From Pseudoalteromonas luteoviolacea B = ATCC 29581 (GTDB lineage Bacteria > Pseudomonadota > Gammaproteobacteria > Enterobacterales > Alteromonadaceae), in NCBI GenBank assembly GCA_000333235.1, contig CAPN01000021.1:1-43561 (forward strand): a stretch of 43,561 bases of DNA. Direction: 5' to 3'. Shown piece by piece: positions 33,812 to 42,159 of this stretch. How positions within the stretch are numbered: position 1 is the first letter of the stretch; every line of letters starts with the position of its first letter. A model generated the notes under the pieces. The model was not told the origin of the DNA. It did no database searches and worked only from the letters and a program-made list of their open reading frames with translations. The position numbers and the translations under genes are program-made.

Positions 33812-34436
33812 GCTGCTCCGATTCCAGCACAGTATAAGTTGCTAATGGTTGGTGTAATTGTGCCGTAATTGCTTGGGCGACGACTTGCACGTCAATCGCT
33901 CGGTAGCGTTTCGGTATGCACCAAAACAGCAGCTTATCTAACTGAACAGCCAGCCATTCACCTAAACGAAATGGGGTTCGATCAGTTCCTTTTAATAGCG
34001 ATGGTCGGACAATCACCGTATGGTTAAATTGTAGATCGGTTATAGCGTGTTCAACTTGCGCTTTAGTTCGTAGGTAAAACGAACGGCTTGTTGCCAAAGC
34101 TCCTAGTGATGAGTTATAGACAATTGTACTCGCACCACAGGCTTTTGCTTGCGAGAGCAAGCGTAAGGTTAGGTTGAGTTCAATCGCTGTAAAGTTACTT
34201 TTGCTACCCGCCTGTTTCAGCGTTGTACCCAAACAACATATTGCTGCGTCATAGCGTGTGTCGCTCGACATTGGGTTTACAAGAAAATCAGCAATGGTTT
34301 GATAGCTTATTTTGCCCTGATCTTTTGCCTGTTTGCGCGCCACGATAAGTACGTGTTCAATACGCGTATCTTGCTTTAATCGCGCAACGACGTGTTTGCC
34401 TACAGCGCCTGTTGCGCCAAAAACGATAATTCGCAC
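33792..34436 (-). CDS. NAD(P)-binding oxidoreductase (atypical SDR)
   Basis: A 214-residue Rossmann-fold protein beginning VRIIVFGATGAVGKHVVARL, whose G-x-x-G-x-x-G pattern is that of atypical or extended short-chain dehydrogenases (NmrA/YbjT/HTATIP2-like). AAICCLGTT and the ASTIVYNSSLGA segment with its later Y-x3-K (YLRTK) fit the family, as does HTVIVRPSLLKG. The start is GTG 34436 with GAGG eight bases upstream; the longer TTG start at 34475 would lie inside the repeat hairpin. Substrate unknown. The stop overlaps the 3' end of the convergent hydrolase gene by 20 bases. Confidence 0.82.
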   Translation of the reverse strand: MRIIVFGATGAVGKHVVARLKQDTRIEHVLIVARKQAKDQGKISYQTIADFLVNPMSSDTRYDAAICCLGTTLKQAGSKSNFTAIELNLTLRLLSQAKACGASTIVYNSSLGALATSRSFYLRTKAQVEHAITDLQFNHTVIVRPSLLKGTDRTPFRLGEWLAVQLDKLLFWCIPKRYRAIDVQVVAQAITAQLHQPLATYTVLESEQLTHQAV

Positions 34437-34468
34437 TAGATGACCTCGATTCACTTTGATGAGGTAAA

Positions 34469-34513
34469 TACCCAAGGTAGTTTAAGATCTCGGATCTTGA
34501 ACTACCTTAAGTA
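34469..34513. repeat. Palindromic element related to the TATACCCAAG repeat ends
   Basis: Two 21-base arms (34469-34489 and 34493-34513) pair at 18 positions around a three-base loop: TACCCAAGGTAGTTTAAGATC-like on the left, its near complement on the right. The arm begins like the ends of the 268-bp element at 29693-29960 (ATACCCAAG.TA.TT.AA.ATG), as if the internal sequence had been deleted and two ends joined. It lies 32 bases before the GTG start of the oxidoreductase gene on the minus strand, in its probable leader. Confidence 0.7.
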
Positions 34514-34536
34514 TACATACAAGTTACCCCACGTTG

Positions 34537-35634
34537 TTATTGGTCGTGTGTGTTAAAATGCTGTGCAAAGCGCTGTAAACGAGTGTGATCTTTGAGCTCC
34601 AGTACTTTAAGTTCATATGGCCCTTTTGCCCCAGGTGGCAACGCAAAAGTGATGTTCAGTTCACCACTGTGAGTAAAGTCCATCGCTGCTTCGCTCGTTG
34701 CTAACGCTTGATATTGGCCATTTAAAGAACCAAACACCGAGGCTAATACACCATAGCGGCCCGATTCGTCCACGGTAATGTCGATGTTGGCACTTAGGTG
34801 AGTTTTACTGACTGATTCCAGCGATTGGTTAGTCAGCCGCGCAGTGGATTGTTGATGGACAAAAGGCACTCGAATACTGCGTTTAATGATTAGTCCATCG
34901 ACGTTGTGCTCAGCGTGTAGCTCTAGGCTGTACAACCCTTGATGTGCGCCAAGTGTTGTAAGTTCATTTTTAAATTCGATTTTGTTTTGCTGTACCTCAA
35001 ATGCGACGAGCTCTCCTTGTGGTGAGCGCAGTAGCATTGCCATTTGAGGTAACGATTGCGCGATCCCCGCAATCGTTGTTTCCAGTGTTAATCCTTGTTG
35101 CGCATCGACAATATTAGGGGCATTTACGGCCAGTGTATAGGGTGAATGGCTTTCTTTTACATGCAGTAGGTAGGTGTCATCATCGCCAATGGGTTGATTT
35201 ATTTTTAGCGTAGCTTGTTGGTTTTTAAGTTGATTTGCTTGCACTGCTGCACTGCCTGGTGCAAATCCATAGCCGGTCATTTCATCACGATTATAACTGG
35301 TCTCAAGGTGCTTTTCGCCAGATTGAGTGAACAGTCGGATCGCGCGTTCTTCGATAGCAGGGGCACGGTATGGTTGACCCTGTTTGAGCAATGCGCGAGG
35401 AGAAAGCAAAATCACACTTTTTTCACTTGAAAAAGCAAGGTTGATGCCTTCACGAAGTGTTTTTCCACTCACTACTTGCCAATATTCGGTACTACTTAAC
35501 GATTGTAAAGTGTTATCGGTCGCAGCATCTATTGCATTAGGGTACTGAAAATTGACGTAATTGGTGTTGGCGATAACCGCGGTTGTCATCAATGCGAGCG
35601 CCACAGATAGGGCTTTAAATAAACACGTTTTCAT
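34537..35634 (-). CDS. Exported protein of unknown function (possibly DUF4785-like)
   Basis: A 365-residue exported protein. MKTCLFKALSVALALMTTAVIA is a signal peptide. The rest is beta-rich: an N-terminal third, then two immunoglobulin-like portions, with the YLLHVKESHSPYTLAVNAPN segment and the RYGVLASVFGSLNG and PPGAKGPYELKVLELKD blocks near the end. It reminds me of DUF4785 proteins, but I am not certain. It follows the secreted lipase-like gene on the same strand by nine bases and its AGGAG site overlaps the upstream stop codon, so the two are very likely co-translated. A role as partner or chaperone of the lipase-like protein is possible and unproven. Confidence 0.75.
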   Translation of the reverse strand: MKTCLFKALSVALALMTTAVIANTNYVNFQYPNAIDAATDNTLQSLSSTEYWQVVSGKTLREGINLAFSSEKSVILLSPRALLKQGQPYRAPAIEERAIRLFTQSGEKHLETSYNRDEMTGYGFAPGSAAVQANQLKNQQATLKINQPIGDDDTYLLHVKESHSPYTLAVNAPNIVDAQQGLTLETTIAGIAQSLPQMAMLLRSPQGELVAFEVQQNKIEFKNELTTLGAHQGLYSLELHAEHNVDGLIIKRSIRVPFVHQQSTARLTNQSLESVSKTHLSANIDITVDESGRYGVLASVFGSLNGQYQALATSEAAMDFTHSGELNITFALPPGAKGPYELKVLELKDHTRLQRFAQHFNTHDQ

Positions 35635-35643
35635 AAAAGGCTC

Positions 35644-36501
35644 CTATATGCGGTTGCGAATTAACGTATCAAGATTGAAACAAGCACGGCGACTTTGTTG
35701 GTGACTAAGGGGTTCACTGCCACGCGTTTTTTGTTTATCGGTAAACCAGACTGTGCCTGCAGCGGATTGAGAGGTGCAATTTAAGAAGCCATCTGAACAA
35801 CTGTTTAGCCAGTTTTGGGTAAATTCTAACGCCACTTGGTTTTGATAGCCTGCGCAATAGCTGTCACTATCCCAAATGGCTGAATCGACGTCAGAGCCAA
35901 CTACGGCTTCAAAGGTTTTGCCAAGAGCAGGTCGGCCAGATGTGCCATTTAACCAATTCGCATTGTAAAAAGCCATATCTGCGACTTGTTGCTGTTTCAC
36001 GGCATCATTACCATAGCCTAAAATCCAACCTAGCGTTTGTTCAAAGCCATTGCCTGCGATCACCGCATCGGCAAGCGGAGTTCCTGCGCTTGATGGTGCG
36101 AGGGCAATGACACGAGAGATTTTCGAAATTAAAGCAGGATAGCGCGTATCATAAGTTGGGTTTGATAAAATCCAACGCACTACATTACCCCCATTAGAGT
36201 GGGTGATAACATTCAGGCTAGTTATGCCTTTTGCGCTAATAAAGTTACTCAATTGCTGCGTTAAGCAGCCAGCCGCATTGGTATTCCACATGTATTGCTC
36301 AAAGTCACAGTTAATGACGGTATACAGACTGCTGTTTGGAATACCTTGACGAACGGAATCGACAAATTCTTTTGTCCAATAGTCGTTTAGTGCGTCGGTT
36401 TGTTTTCCGGTGCCATGCACAAAGGCGACACCCGTGTTGCAGTAACCGGCGCTACTGAACAACCCGAGCGCCAAAATGATACTGTTGATCACTCTTTTCA
36501 T
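35644..36501 (-). CDS. Secreted lipase-like alpha/beta hydrolase
   Basis: A 285-residue exported protein with signal peptide (MKRVINSIILALGLFSSAGYC). GVAFVHGTGKQTDALNDYW gives the oxyanion-hole region typical of lipases. The nucleophile elbow reads VITHSNGGNVV, with Ser102 in T-H-S-N-G rather than the usual G-x-S-x-G, as also occurs in some esterases. An APSSAGTPLAD motif beyond it resembles the lid/acid region of lipase-class enzymes, and cysteines at about 65, 79 and several near the C-terminus suggest disulfides. The start ATG follows AGGA. It is the first gene of a two-gene unit with the unknown exported protein downstream. A perfect hairpin lies 31 bases upstream of its start. Confidence 0.8.
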   Translation of the reverse strand: MKRVINSIILALGLFSSAGYCNTGVAFVHGTGKQTDALNDYWTKEFVDSVRQGIPNSSLYTVINCDFEQYMWNTNAAGCLTQQLSNFISAKGITSLNVITHSNGGNVVRWILSNPTYDTRYPALISKISRVIALAPSSAGTPLADAVIAGNGFEQTLGWILGYGNDAVKQQQVADMAFYNANWLNGTSGRPALGKTFEAVVGSDVDSAIWDSDSYCAGYQNQVALEFTQNWLNSCSDGFLNCTSQSAAGTVWFTDKQKTRGSEPLSHQQSRRACFNLDTLIRNRI

Positions 36502-36532
36502 TATTATGTCCTGTTATGATTTTATAATGTAA

Positions 36533-36568
36533 CGTGGTACAACCTCAGACCTCAGAGGTTGTACCACG
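36533..36568 (-). promoter_or_regulatory. Perfect 14-bp inverted repeat upstream of the lipase-like gene
   Basis: CGTGGTACAACCTC at 36533-36546 and its exact reverse complement at 36555-36568 flank an eight-base loop. It lies between the LysR gene and the lipase-like gene, both read leftwards. It is followed in that direction by TTACATTATAAAA, not a T run, so a simple intrinsic terminator is doubtful; an operator over the lipase-like promoter is an alternative. Confidence 0.6.
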
Positions 36569-36678
36569 CAATAAAATGTATGACATTTAATCAAAGAGTC
36601 AAATTTAATTTACAAAAAATAAACCTAGTTAACTTTTTGTTGCTATCAAGTCGAGTTGCAGCGCTTAGTTCATAAAGA

Positions 36679-37581
36679 TTACGTGTCACTCTGGTGGCAG
36701 CGTTTAATCTCTTTAATGAGTGCCTTAGCGAGAGGAGAGGCGCTATTCGATTTTGAGGTGATGAGCATAACAGGTATTTGATAATGGTATTTATGGGGTT
36801 CAATGGCTTTAAACATCCCTTTATCCACCCAAAATTGTGCGTAATGCTCTGGTAAATAACCAATAAATTTGCCAGAAAGAATTAAATGGGCAATGCCTTC
36901 ATCGTGATACGCAATTGCACTGTTTTGATAGTTTAGGCCGTCATTGCGGATCTCTTTGTCACGCATATAGTTACTGGTGATCACCTCGGCGCGATGCAAC
37001 GTTTTTTCCAGATCGGTAGGGAGACAGTTAAATAAAGGGTGACTTTTTGCGCAATAGAGGAAATTTTTCTCATTGTGCAGTGGAATGTAATCTAAACCGC
37101 GCAATTGGTGGCGACTGACGCCAATACCAACGAGGGAACGGCCATTGACGACCGAGGTTTCGACTTCGCGCGCTTCGCATACGTTGATGTCGAATTGAAT
37201 TTTAGTGCTTTTAGCCTTCAATGCGGCAATGGCATTTGCGACACTGCAACGCGGGTCGCTGACCAAAGTGTCAATGATAGCAATAGTGGCGCGACCAGAA
37301 AGTTGTTGCTTTGCACTGGCAACGGTTGTGGCGAAAGCTTCACATTGTTGCAGTAATTCTAAAGACGCTTGATAAGTTATGCGGCCTGATTCGGTCAGTT
37401 CGAATCCGCTGCGACCTCGTTTACACAGTTTCACTCCTAAACGTACTTCTAAATCCGATAGGTGCGAACTGATGGTTGAGCGTCCGATATTAAGGCGCGT
37501 TTCTGCTGCGGATAACCCACCACATTCGACAATCGCAACAAAAATACGTAACAAGCGCAGGTCGACATCATGGACTTGCAT
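36679..37581 (-). CDS. LysR-family transcriptional regulator next to hutHU
   Basis: A 300-residue LysR-type regulator. The N-terminal helix-turn-helix spans about residues 6-64 (LRLLRIFVAIVECGGLSAAETRLNIGRSTISSHLSDLEVRLG), and the rest is the two-lobed effector-binding domain. It is divergent from hutH with 195 bases between, the classical LysR arrangement for control of the neighbouring catabolic genes and of itself. The effector may be urocanate or histidine by analogy with HutC systems, although HutC itself is a GntR-type protein, so this would be a different solution. The ATG follows AGGAG by eight bases. No defect seen. Confidence 0.9.
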   Translation of the reverse strand: MQVHDVDLRLLRIFVAIVECGGLSAAETRLNIGRSTISSHLSDLEVRLGVKLCKRGRSGFELTESGRITYQASLELLQQCEAFATTVASAKQQLSGRATIAIIDTLVSDPRCSVANAIAALKAKSTKIQFDINVCEAREVETSVVNGRSLVGIGVSRHQLRGLDYIPLHNEKNFLYCAKSHPLFNCLPTDLEKTLHRAEVITSNYMRDKEIRNDGLNYQNSAIAYHDEGIAHLILSGKFIGYLPEHYAQFWVDKGMFKAIEPHKYHYQIPVMLITSKSNSASPLAKALIKEIKRCHQSDT

Positions 37582-37610
37582 GGCAAACTCCTGAACTATT
37601 AGTTCGATAA

Positions 37611-37630
37611 AATCGGAATGAATGCCGATT
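37611..37630. promoter_or_regulatory. Candidate operator in the hutH-LysR divergent region
   Basis: AATCGG and CCGATT form a perfect six-base inverted repeat with an eight-base spacer, 30 bases upstream of the LysR start. Interrupted dyads of this size are usual LysR-type sites. It lies nearer to the regulator gene than to hutH, where an autoregulatory site is expected. Pattern evidence only. Confidence 0.4.
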
Positions 37631-37776
37631 ATTATGCATTTATAAAACTACAGCAGCAAGCTAGCATTAGCATCATAAGCAACCTCTTTGTAGGTTTAGG
37701 TCACTGTTGCATAGGTAAGTGCCGTGCCTCACTCAATACAACAGTGCGAATAAGAACAGCAAGTTAGGAGTTTCAA

Positions 37777-39270
37777 ATGCAGTTTAATTATGGTGTTGAC
37801 CAACTCGACTTAGATATCGTGAACGGTATCGCAGAAGGTCGTATTGAGGCCGTATTGTGCCAAACCGCGATTGATAAAATTAATAATAGCCGTCGCAACG
37901 TGGACGTCATGGCCAATTCTGACAAAGCCATTTACGGTATTAACACGGGATTTGGCCCGCTGTGCGACACGCAAATTTCACCGGCTGAAACGCACCTGTT
38001 GCAAAAGAACTTATTGATCACGCACGCCGTGGGTGTGGGTGAGCCGATCGCAAAATCGATTTCCAAACTGATGCTGATCACTAAAGTACATGCACTCAGC
38101 CAAGGCTTTTCGGGCATTCGCTTAGAAGTGGTTGAGCGTATGCTTAAGTTTATCGAGCTGGATTTAATTCCAGTCGTGCCAGAGCAAGGCTCAGTGGGGG
38201 CATCGGGCGATTTGGCGCCGCTGTCACATTTATTCTTGCCATTAATTGGTGAAGGTGAGTTTTGGCAAGGTGACCGTACTATTACTGCGGCAGAAGCACT
38301 ACGTGAACACGGTTTAGAGGCACTTGAGCTGCATGCCAAAGAAGGCTTGGCACTGATCAATGGTACGCAGTTTATTTTGTCGCATGCCATCACCGCTCTA
38401 ACAAAAATGCGTTATTTGTTAGACCTTGCGGATCTTGCGGGCGCCATGAGTATCGAGGGCATGCAAGGCAGCCAATCCCCATTTAGAGCAGAACTGCACG
38501 AAATTCGTGCTTTTAAAGGCAACGTAGAAGTAGCAGCACGTATGCGAGGTTTTTTCGCAGGGTCTCAAAACATGGCGTCACACACGGACTGCAAAAGAGT
38601 CCAAGATCCATACTCGTTGCGCTGTATTCCGCAAGTGCATGGTGCATCACGTAATGCCTTCTACCACTTAAAAGAGTTGGCTGAAATCGAAATGAACTCA
38701 GTTACAGATAATCCGATTGTGATAAGCGCAGAAGAAGCGATTTCAGGTGGTGGTTTCCACGGTCAACCGCTGGCAATGGTGTTAGATTACGCGTCAATTG
38801 CTGCGGCAGAGCTAGGTAATATCGCAGATCGCCGTTGTTACTTATTGCTTGAAGGTTTACACGGTTTACCACGCTTACTGACCACAGCGGGCGGTTTAAA
38901 TTCGGGCATGATGATCCCACAATACGTTACAGCGGCTTTAGTTACAGAAAACAAATCACTGTGTTTCCCGCCATCGGCGGACAGCGTACCGACGTCTATG
39001 GGTCAAGAAGATCACGTGTCGATGGGCAGCATCTCGGGTCGTAAACTGAACCAGATCTTAGGCAATCTTGAGAAAATCTTTGCCATTGAATTGATGTACG
39101 CCGCGCAAGCAATTGATTTCCGTCGTCCAAACACCTGTTCAGCGATCATCGAAGAAAACTTTGCCATTATCCGTGAAAAAGTCGCCAAACTCGAAGAAGA
39201 CAGACTTCTTAAGCCGGACATCGATGCGATGGTGAAGTTAGTCAAATCTCAAGCGTTTAAAGTTAACTAA
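37777..39270 (+). CDS. hutH: Histidine ammonia-lyase
   Basis: A 497-residue enzyme that deaminates histidine to trans-urocanate and ammonia, the first step of histidine degradation, in the cytoplasm. The MIO prosthetic group forms from Ala142-Ser143-Gly144 in GSVGASGDLAPLSH. YGINTGFGPL near the start (Tyr53), NGTQFILSHA and GSQNMASHTDC are family motifs, and FHGQPLAM and the end region REKVAKLEEDRLLKPDI complete it. AGGAG lies eight bases before the ATG. hutU follows after 12 bases and the LysR regulator diverges upstream, so hutHU is probably one operon controlled by that protein. Length matches the family (about 500). Confidence 0.97.
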   Translation: MQFNYGVDQLDLDIVNGIAEGRIEAVLCQTAIDKINNSRRNVDVMANSDKAIYGINTGFGPLCDTQISPAETHLLQKNLLITHAVGVGEPIAKSISKLMLITKVHALSQGFSGIRLEVVERMLKFIELDLIPVVPEQGSVGASGDLAPLSHLFLPLIGEGEFWQGDRTITAAEALREHGLEALELHAKEGLALINGTQFILSHAITALTKMRYLLDLADLAGAMSIEGMQGSQSPFRAELHEIRAFKGNVEVAARMRGFFAGSQNMASHTDCKRVQDPYSLRCIPQVHGASRNAFYHLKELAEIEMNSVTDNPIVISAEEAISGGGFHGQPLAMVLDYASIAAAELGNIADRRCYLLLEGLHGLPRLLTTAGGLNSGMMIPQYVTAALVTENKSLCFPPSADSVPTSMGQEDHVSMGSISGRKLNQILGNLEKIFAIELMYAAQAIDFRRPNTCSAIIEENFAIIREKVAKLEEDRLLKPDIDAMVKLVKSQAFKVN

Positions 39271-39282
39271 GGGAGCGAAGTG

Positions 39283-41280
39283 ATGACGTTTCAAGACATA
39301 ATCAAGCAAGGTATTCCACGCGAGTTACCAGCTGCAAAACCTTACCCTGCGGATGCTAACCGAGCACCAAAGCGCAAAGACATTTTGACGCCTGCCGAAA
39401 AGCAACTGGCTATTCGCAACGCACTCCGTTACTTCCCAAAAGAATGGCATCAAGAATTAGCGGCTGAGTTTGCCCACGAGCTAAAAGATTTTGGCCGTAT
39501 CTACATGTATCGCTTTAAACCGAACTACGACCTGAAAGCGCGCTCAATTGCGGATTACCCTGCAAAATGCCAACAAGCCGCAGCCATTATGTTGATGGTG
39601 GATAACAATCTTGATCCGGCGGTAGCACAGCATCCAGAAGAGCTGATCACTTATGGTGGTAACGGCGCAGTTTTCCAAAACTGGGCGCAATATTTATTGA
39701 CCATGAAATACTTAAGCGAAATGGGAGAAGACCAAACGCTACACATGTATTCAGGTCACCCGATGGGTCTATTCCCGTCATCAAAAGACGCACCGCGCGT
39801 GGTGGTGACCAACGGTATGATGATCCCAAATTACTCTAAACCCGATGATTGGGAGCGTTTTAACGCGCTAGGTGTAACCCAGTACGGGCAAATGACAGCG
39901 GGTTCGTTTATGTACATTGGCCCGCAAGGCATAGTACACGGCACAACCATTACCGTGATGAACGCGTTTCGTAAAGTGCTAGCCAAAGGCGAAAGCCCGA
40001 AAGGTAAGATTTTCCTAACGGCCGGCCTTGGTGGGATGAGTGGTGCGCAGCCTAAAGCAGGTAATATCGCAAACTGTATTACGGTTTGTGCGGAAGTGAA
40101 TCCAAAAGCCGCGACTAAGCGTCACCAACAAGGTTGGGTGGACGAGCTTATCGACAACATGGATGTCTTGATTGCGCGTGTACAAACCGCACAAGCAAAC
40201 GAAGAAGTGGTCTCGATTGCCTACATTGGTAACGTGGTTGATGTATGGGAAGCCTTCTATGAACACAACATTTTTGTGCATTTAGGATCAGACCAAACCT
40301 CACTACATAACCCGTGGTCGGGTGGCTACTACCCAGTGGATATTAGCTACGATGAGTCAAATCGTTTGATCCGCGAAGAGCCAGAGGTGTTTAAACAAAA
40401 AGTGCAAGCGACCTTGAAGCGTCACGCGGATGCAGTGAACAAGCACACAGCGCGCGGCACCTACTTCTTTGACTACGGCAATGCATTTTTGTTAGAAGCC
40501 TCGCGCGCCGGCGGTGATGTGATGGCCGAAAACGGCATTGATTTCAAATACCCATCTTACGTGCAAGACATCTTAGGCCCAATGTGTTTTGATTATGGCT
40601 TTGGTCCATTCCGCTGGGTGTGTACGTCGGGTAAACCAGAAGACTTAGACAAGACGGATGCGATAGCCGCAGAGGTGCTGAACAACATCATGGCCGAGTC
40701 GCCAGAGGAAATTCAGCAGCAGATGCAAGACAACATCACCTGGATCAAAGACGCTAAGCAAAACAAGCTGGTGGTTGGCTCTCAAGCGCGTATTTTGTAC
40801 GCCGATGCGCAAGGCCGTATGGAAATCGCCAAAGCCTTTAACGACGCCATTGAGCGCGGTGAAATTGGCCCGGTCGTGCTTGGGCGCGACCACCACGACG
40901 TGAGCGGCACCGATTCGCCGTTCCGTGAAACCTCGAACATTTATGATGGCAGCCGCTTTACCGCTGATATGGCGATTCACAACGTGATTGGTGATGGTTT
41001 CCGCGGCGCGACATGGGTGTCAATTCACAATGGCGGCGGAGTAGGTTGGGGCGAAGTGATCAATGGTGGCTTTGGTATGCTGCTTGATGGCAGCGCCGAT
41101 GCCGAGCGTCGTTTAAAGTCGATGCTGTTATTTGATGTGAATAACGGGATCGCACGTCGCAGCTGGGCACGTAACGAAGAAGCAAACTTTGCGATTAAGC
41201 GAGAAATGGCTCGCACGCCAAAGCTGAAAGTAACGCTCTCTAACAACGTAGACGACGCGATTTTAGCGAATTTGTTTTAA
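39283..41280 (+). CDS. hutU: Urocanate hydratase, long form
   Basis: A 665-residue urocanase that hydrates urocanate to imidazolone propionate, the second step of the hut pathway, using tightly bound NAD. The usual bacterial enzyme has about 555 residues; this one has an extra N-terminal region (about 80 residues before DNNLDPAVAQHPEELITYGGNG) and extra middle segments, resembling the eukaryotic UROC1 and Bacteroidetes type. Typical motifs include MYSGHPMGLFPSS, GQMTAGSFMYIGPQGIVHGT, LTAGLGGMSGAQP and the C-terminal HHDVSGTDSPFRETSN and WVSIHNGGGVGWGE. ATG 39283 follows GGGAG. It is coupled to hutH across 12 bases and followed by a strong terminator. hutI and hutG are not in the window. Confidence 0.95.
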   Translation: MTFQDIIKQGIPRELPAAKPYPADANRAPKRKDILTPAEKQLAIRNALRYFPKEWHQELAAEFAHELKDFGRIYMYRFKPNYDLKARSIADYPAKCQQAAAIMLMVDNNLDPAVAQHPEELITYGGNGAVFQNWAQYLLTMKYLSEMGEDQTLHMYSGHPMGLFPSSKDAPRVVVTNGMMIPNYSKPDDWERFNALGVTQYGQMTAGSFMYIGPQGIVHGTTITVMNAFRKVLAKGESPKGKIFLTAGLGGMSGAQPKAGNIANCITVCAEVNPKAATKRHQQGWVDELIDNMDVLIARVQTAQANEEVVSIAYIGNVVDVWEAFYEHNIFVHLGSDQTSLHNPWSGGYYPVDISYDESNRLIREEPEVFKQKVQATLKRHADAVNKHTARGTYFFDYGNAFLLEASRAGGDVMAENGIDFKYPSYVQDILGPMCFDYGFGPFRWVCTSGKPEDLDKTDAIAAEVLNNIMAESPEEIQQQMQDNITWIKDAKQNKLVVGSQARILYADAQGRMEIAKAFNDAIERGEIGPVVLGRDHHDVSGTDSPFRETSNIYDGSRFTADMAIHNVIGDGFRGATWVSIHNGGGVGWGEVINGGFGMLLDGSADAERRLKSMLLFDVNNGIARRSWARNEEANFAIKREMARTPKLKVTLSNNVDDAILANLF

Positions 41281-41298
41281 TCGAAATTGAAACTGTTG

Positions 41299-41325
41299 AA
41301 AAGCGCCTGTGGGCGCTTTTTTCTT
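41299..41325 (+). terminator. Intrinsic terminator of hutHU
   Basis: AAAAGCGCC pairs with GGCGCTTTT around a four-base loop (TGTG) and is followed by a T run, TTCTTT. It starts 19 bases after the hutU stop, at the junction with the convergent DUF2306 gene. It is a textbook rho-independent signal. Confidence 0.85.
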
Positions 41326-41344
41326 TATTATTCAGAGAAATTAC

Positions 41345-42010
41345 CTACCGTTTTTGGATTAAGAATTGGGCGATGGTGAGATTGATAGATAAAGTAATGA
41401 TTCGGCCGTACTCATGAAAAACTACCACGCCGTGCTCAGAGAATAACAGCGACGCTAATAGCTCAAGAAATAGTAAACTAATCGGCACTAATGTCGCTGC
41501 TACGCCTCGATAAATCCAGTGTTTATGGGCGAGTAAATTACCGCGGATGGCAAAGTATGTGGCAAGTGCAAACGTAACGCTGATAGTCACCGCCAGTAAA
41601 ATAAGCCCGATATAACGCATACCCACAACTTCCGGCGTTAAAAGTTGGTGCATCCAAATACCCGACAACCCCATAGAACAGGCACTAACTACGACCAAAG
41701 CGCCGGATAGCCGATGAGTCTTGATGTGCTTTTTTCTTAAACTATTGAGAAATTGCAATGGCATGGTCACAAAGAACACGATCCCACTGATGGCATGGGT
41801 GAGGATCGCTGCAGGTTCAGAAAAATACAGGTCGTTAAGGTACGGTGCTACAGTAGGTAAATTGTCTTGACCTATAAACACAATACAGACAATCACCAAT
41901 GCCGGAATGGCGGGGATCGCATTTAATAAAAATAAGGTAATAACTACACGCCAATTATGCTGAGTAGCTGTGGTTGTTGACGTTTGTAAAGGTAATGTGG
42001 TGTCAGTCAT
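41345..42010 (-). CDS. DUF2306-family membrane protein
   Basis: A 221-residue integral membrane protein with about six to seven hydrophobic helices. ATG 42010 has AAAGAG about eight bases upstream; a longer start at 42058 is unsupported. Recognisable features are LTHAISGIVFFVTMPLQFLNSLRKKHIKTHRLSGALVV, with histidines in and between helices, and the RGNLLAHKHWIYRG segment, both typical of DUF2306, some of whose members are predicted haem or iron-related membrane proteins. Function is unknown. It is divergent from the AraC-type membrane regulator across 149 bases, which is probably its regulator. Confidence 0.8.
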   Translation of the reverse strand: MTDTTLPLQTSTTTATQHNWRVVITLFLLNAIPAIPALVIVCIVFIGQDNLPTVAPYLNDLYFSEPAAILTHAISGIVFFVTMPLQFLNSLRKKHIKTHRLSGALVVVSACSMGLSGIWMHQLLTPEVVGMRYIGLILLAVTISVTFALATYFAIRGNLLAHKHWIYRGVAATLVPISLLFLELLASLLFSEHGVVVFHEYGRIITLSINLTIAQFLIQKR

Positions 42011-42159
42011 ATATGGCTCTTTTTGTGTAGGCGAAACTCGAATGGCTTTAGAGTGCATTTTTCGTTAAGGTACATCGTCCGAATGGGTAAGGAAGGACAT
42101 TATTTATAAAAACCATCTTGAATAATTGCTTTTAGTCTATTGATAGTAAAGGATATATT

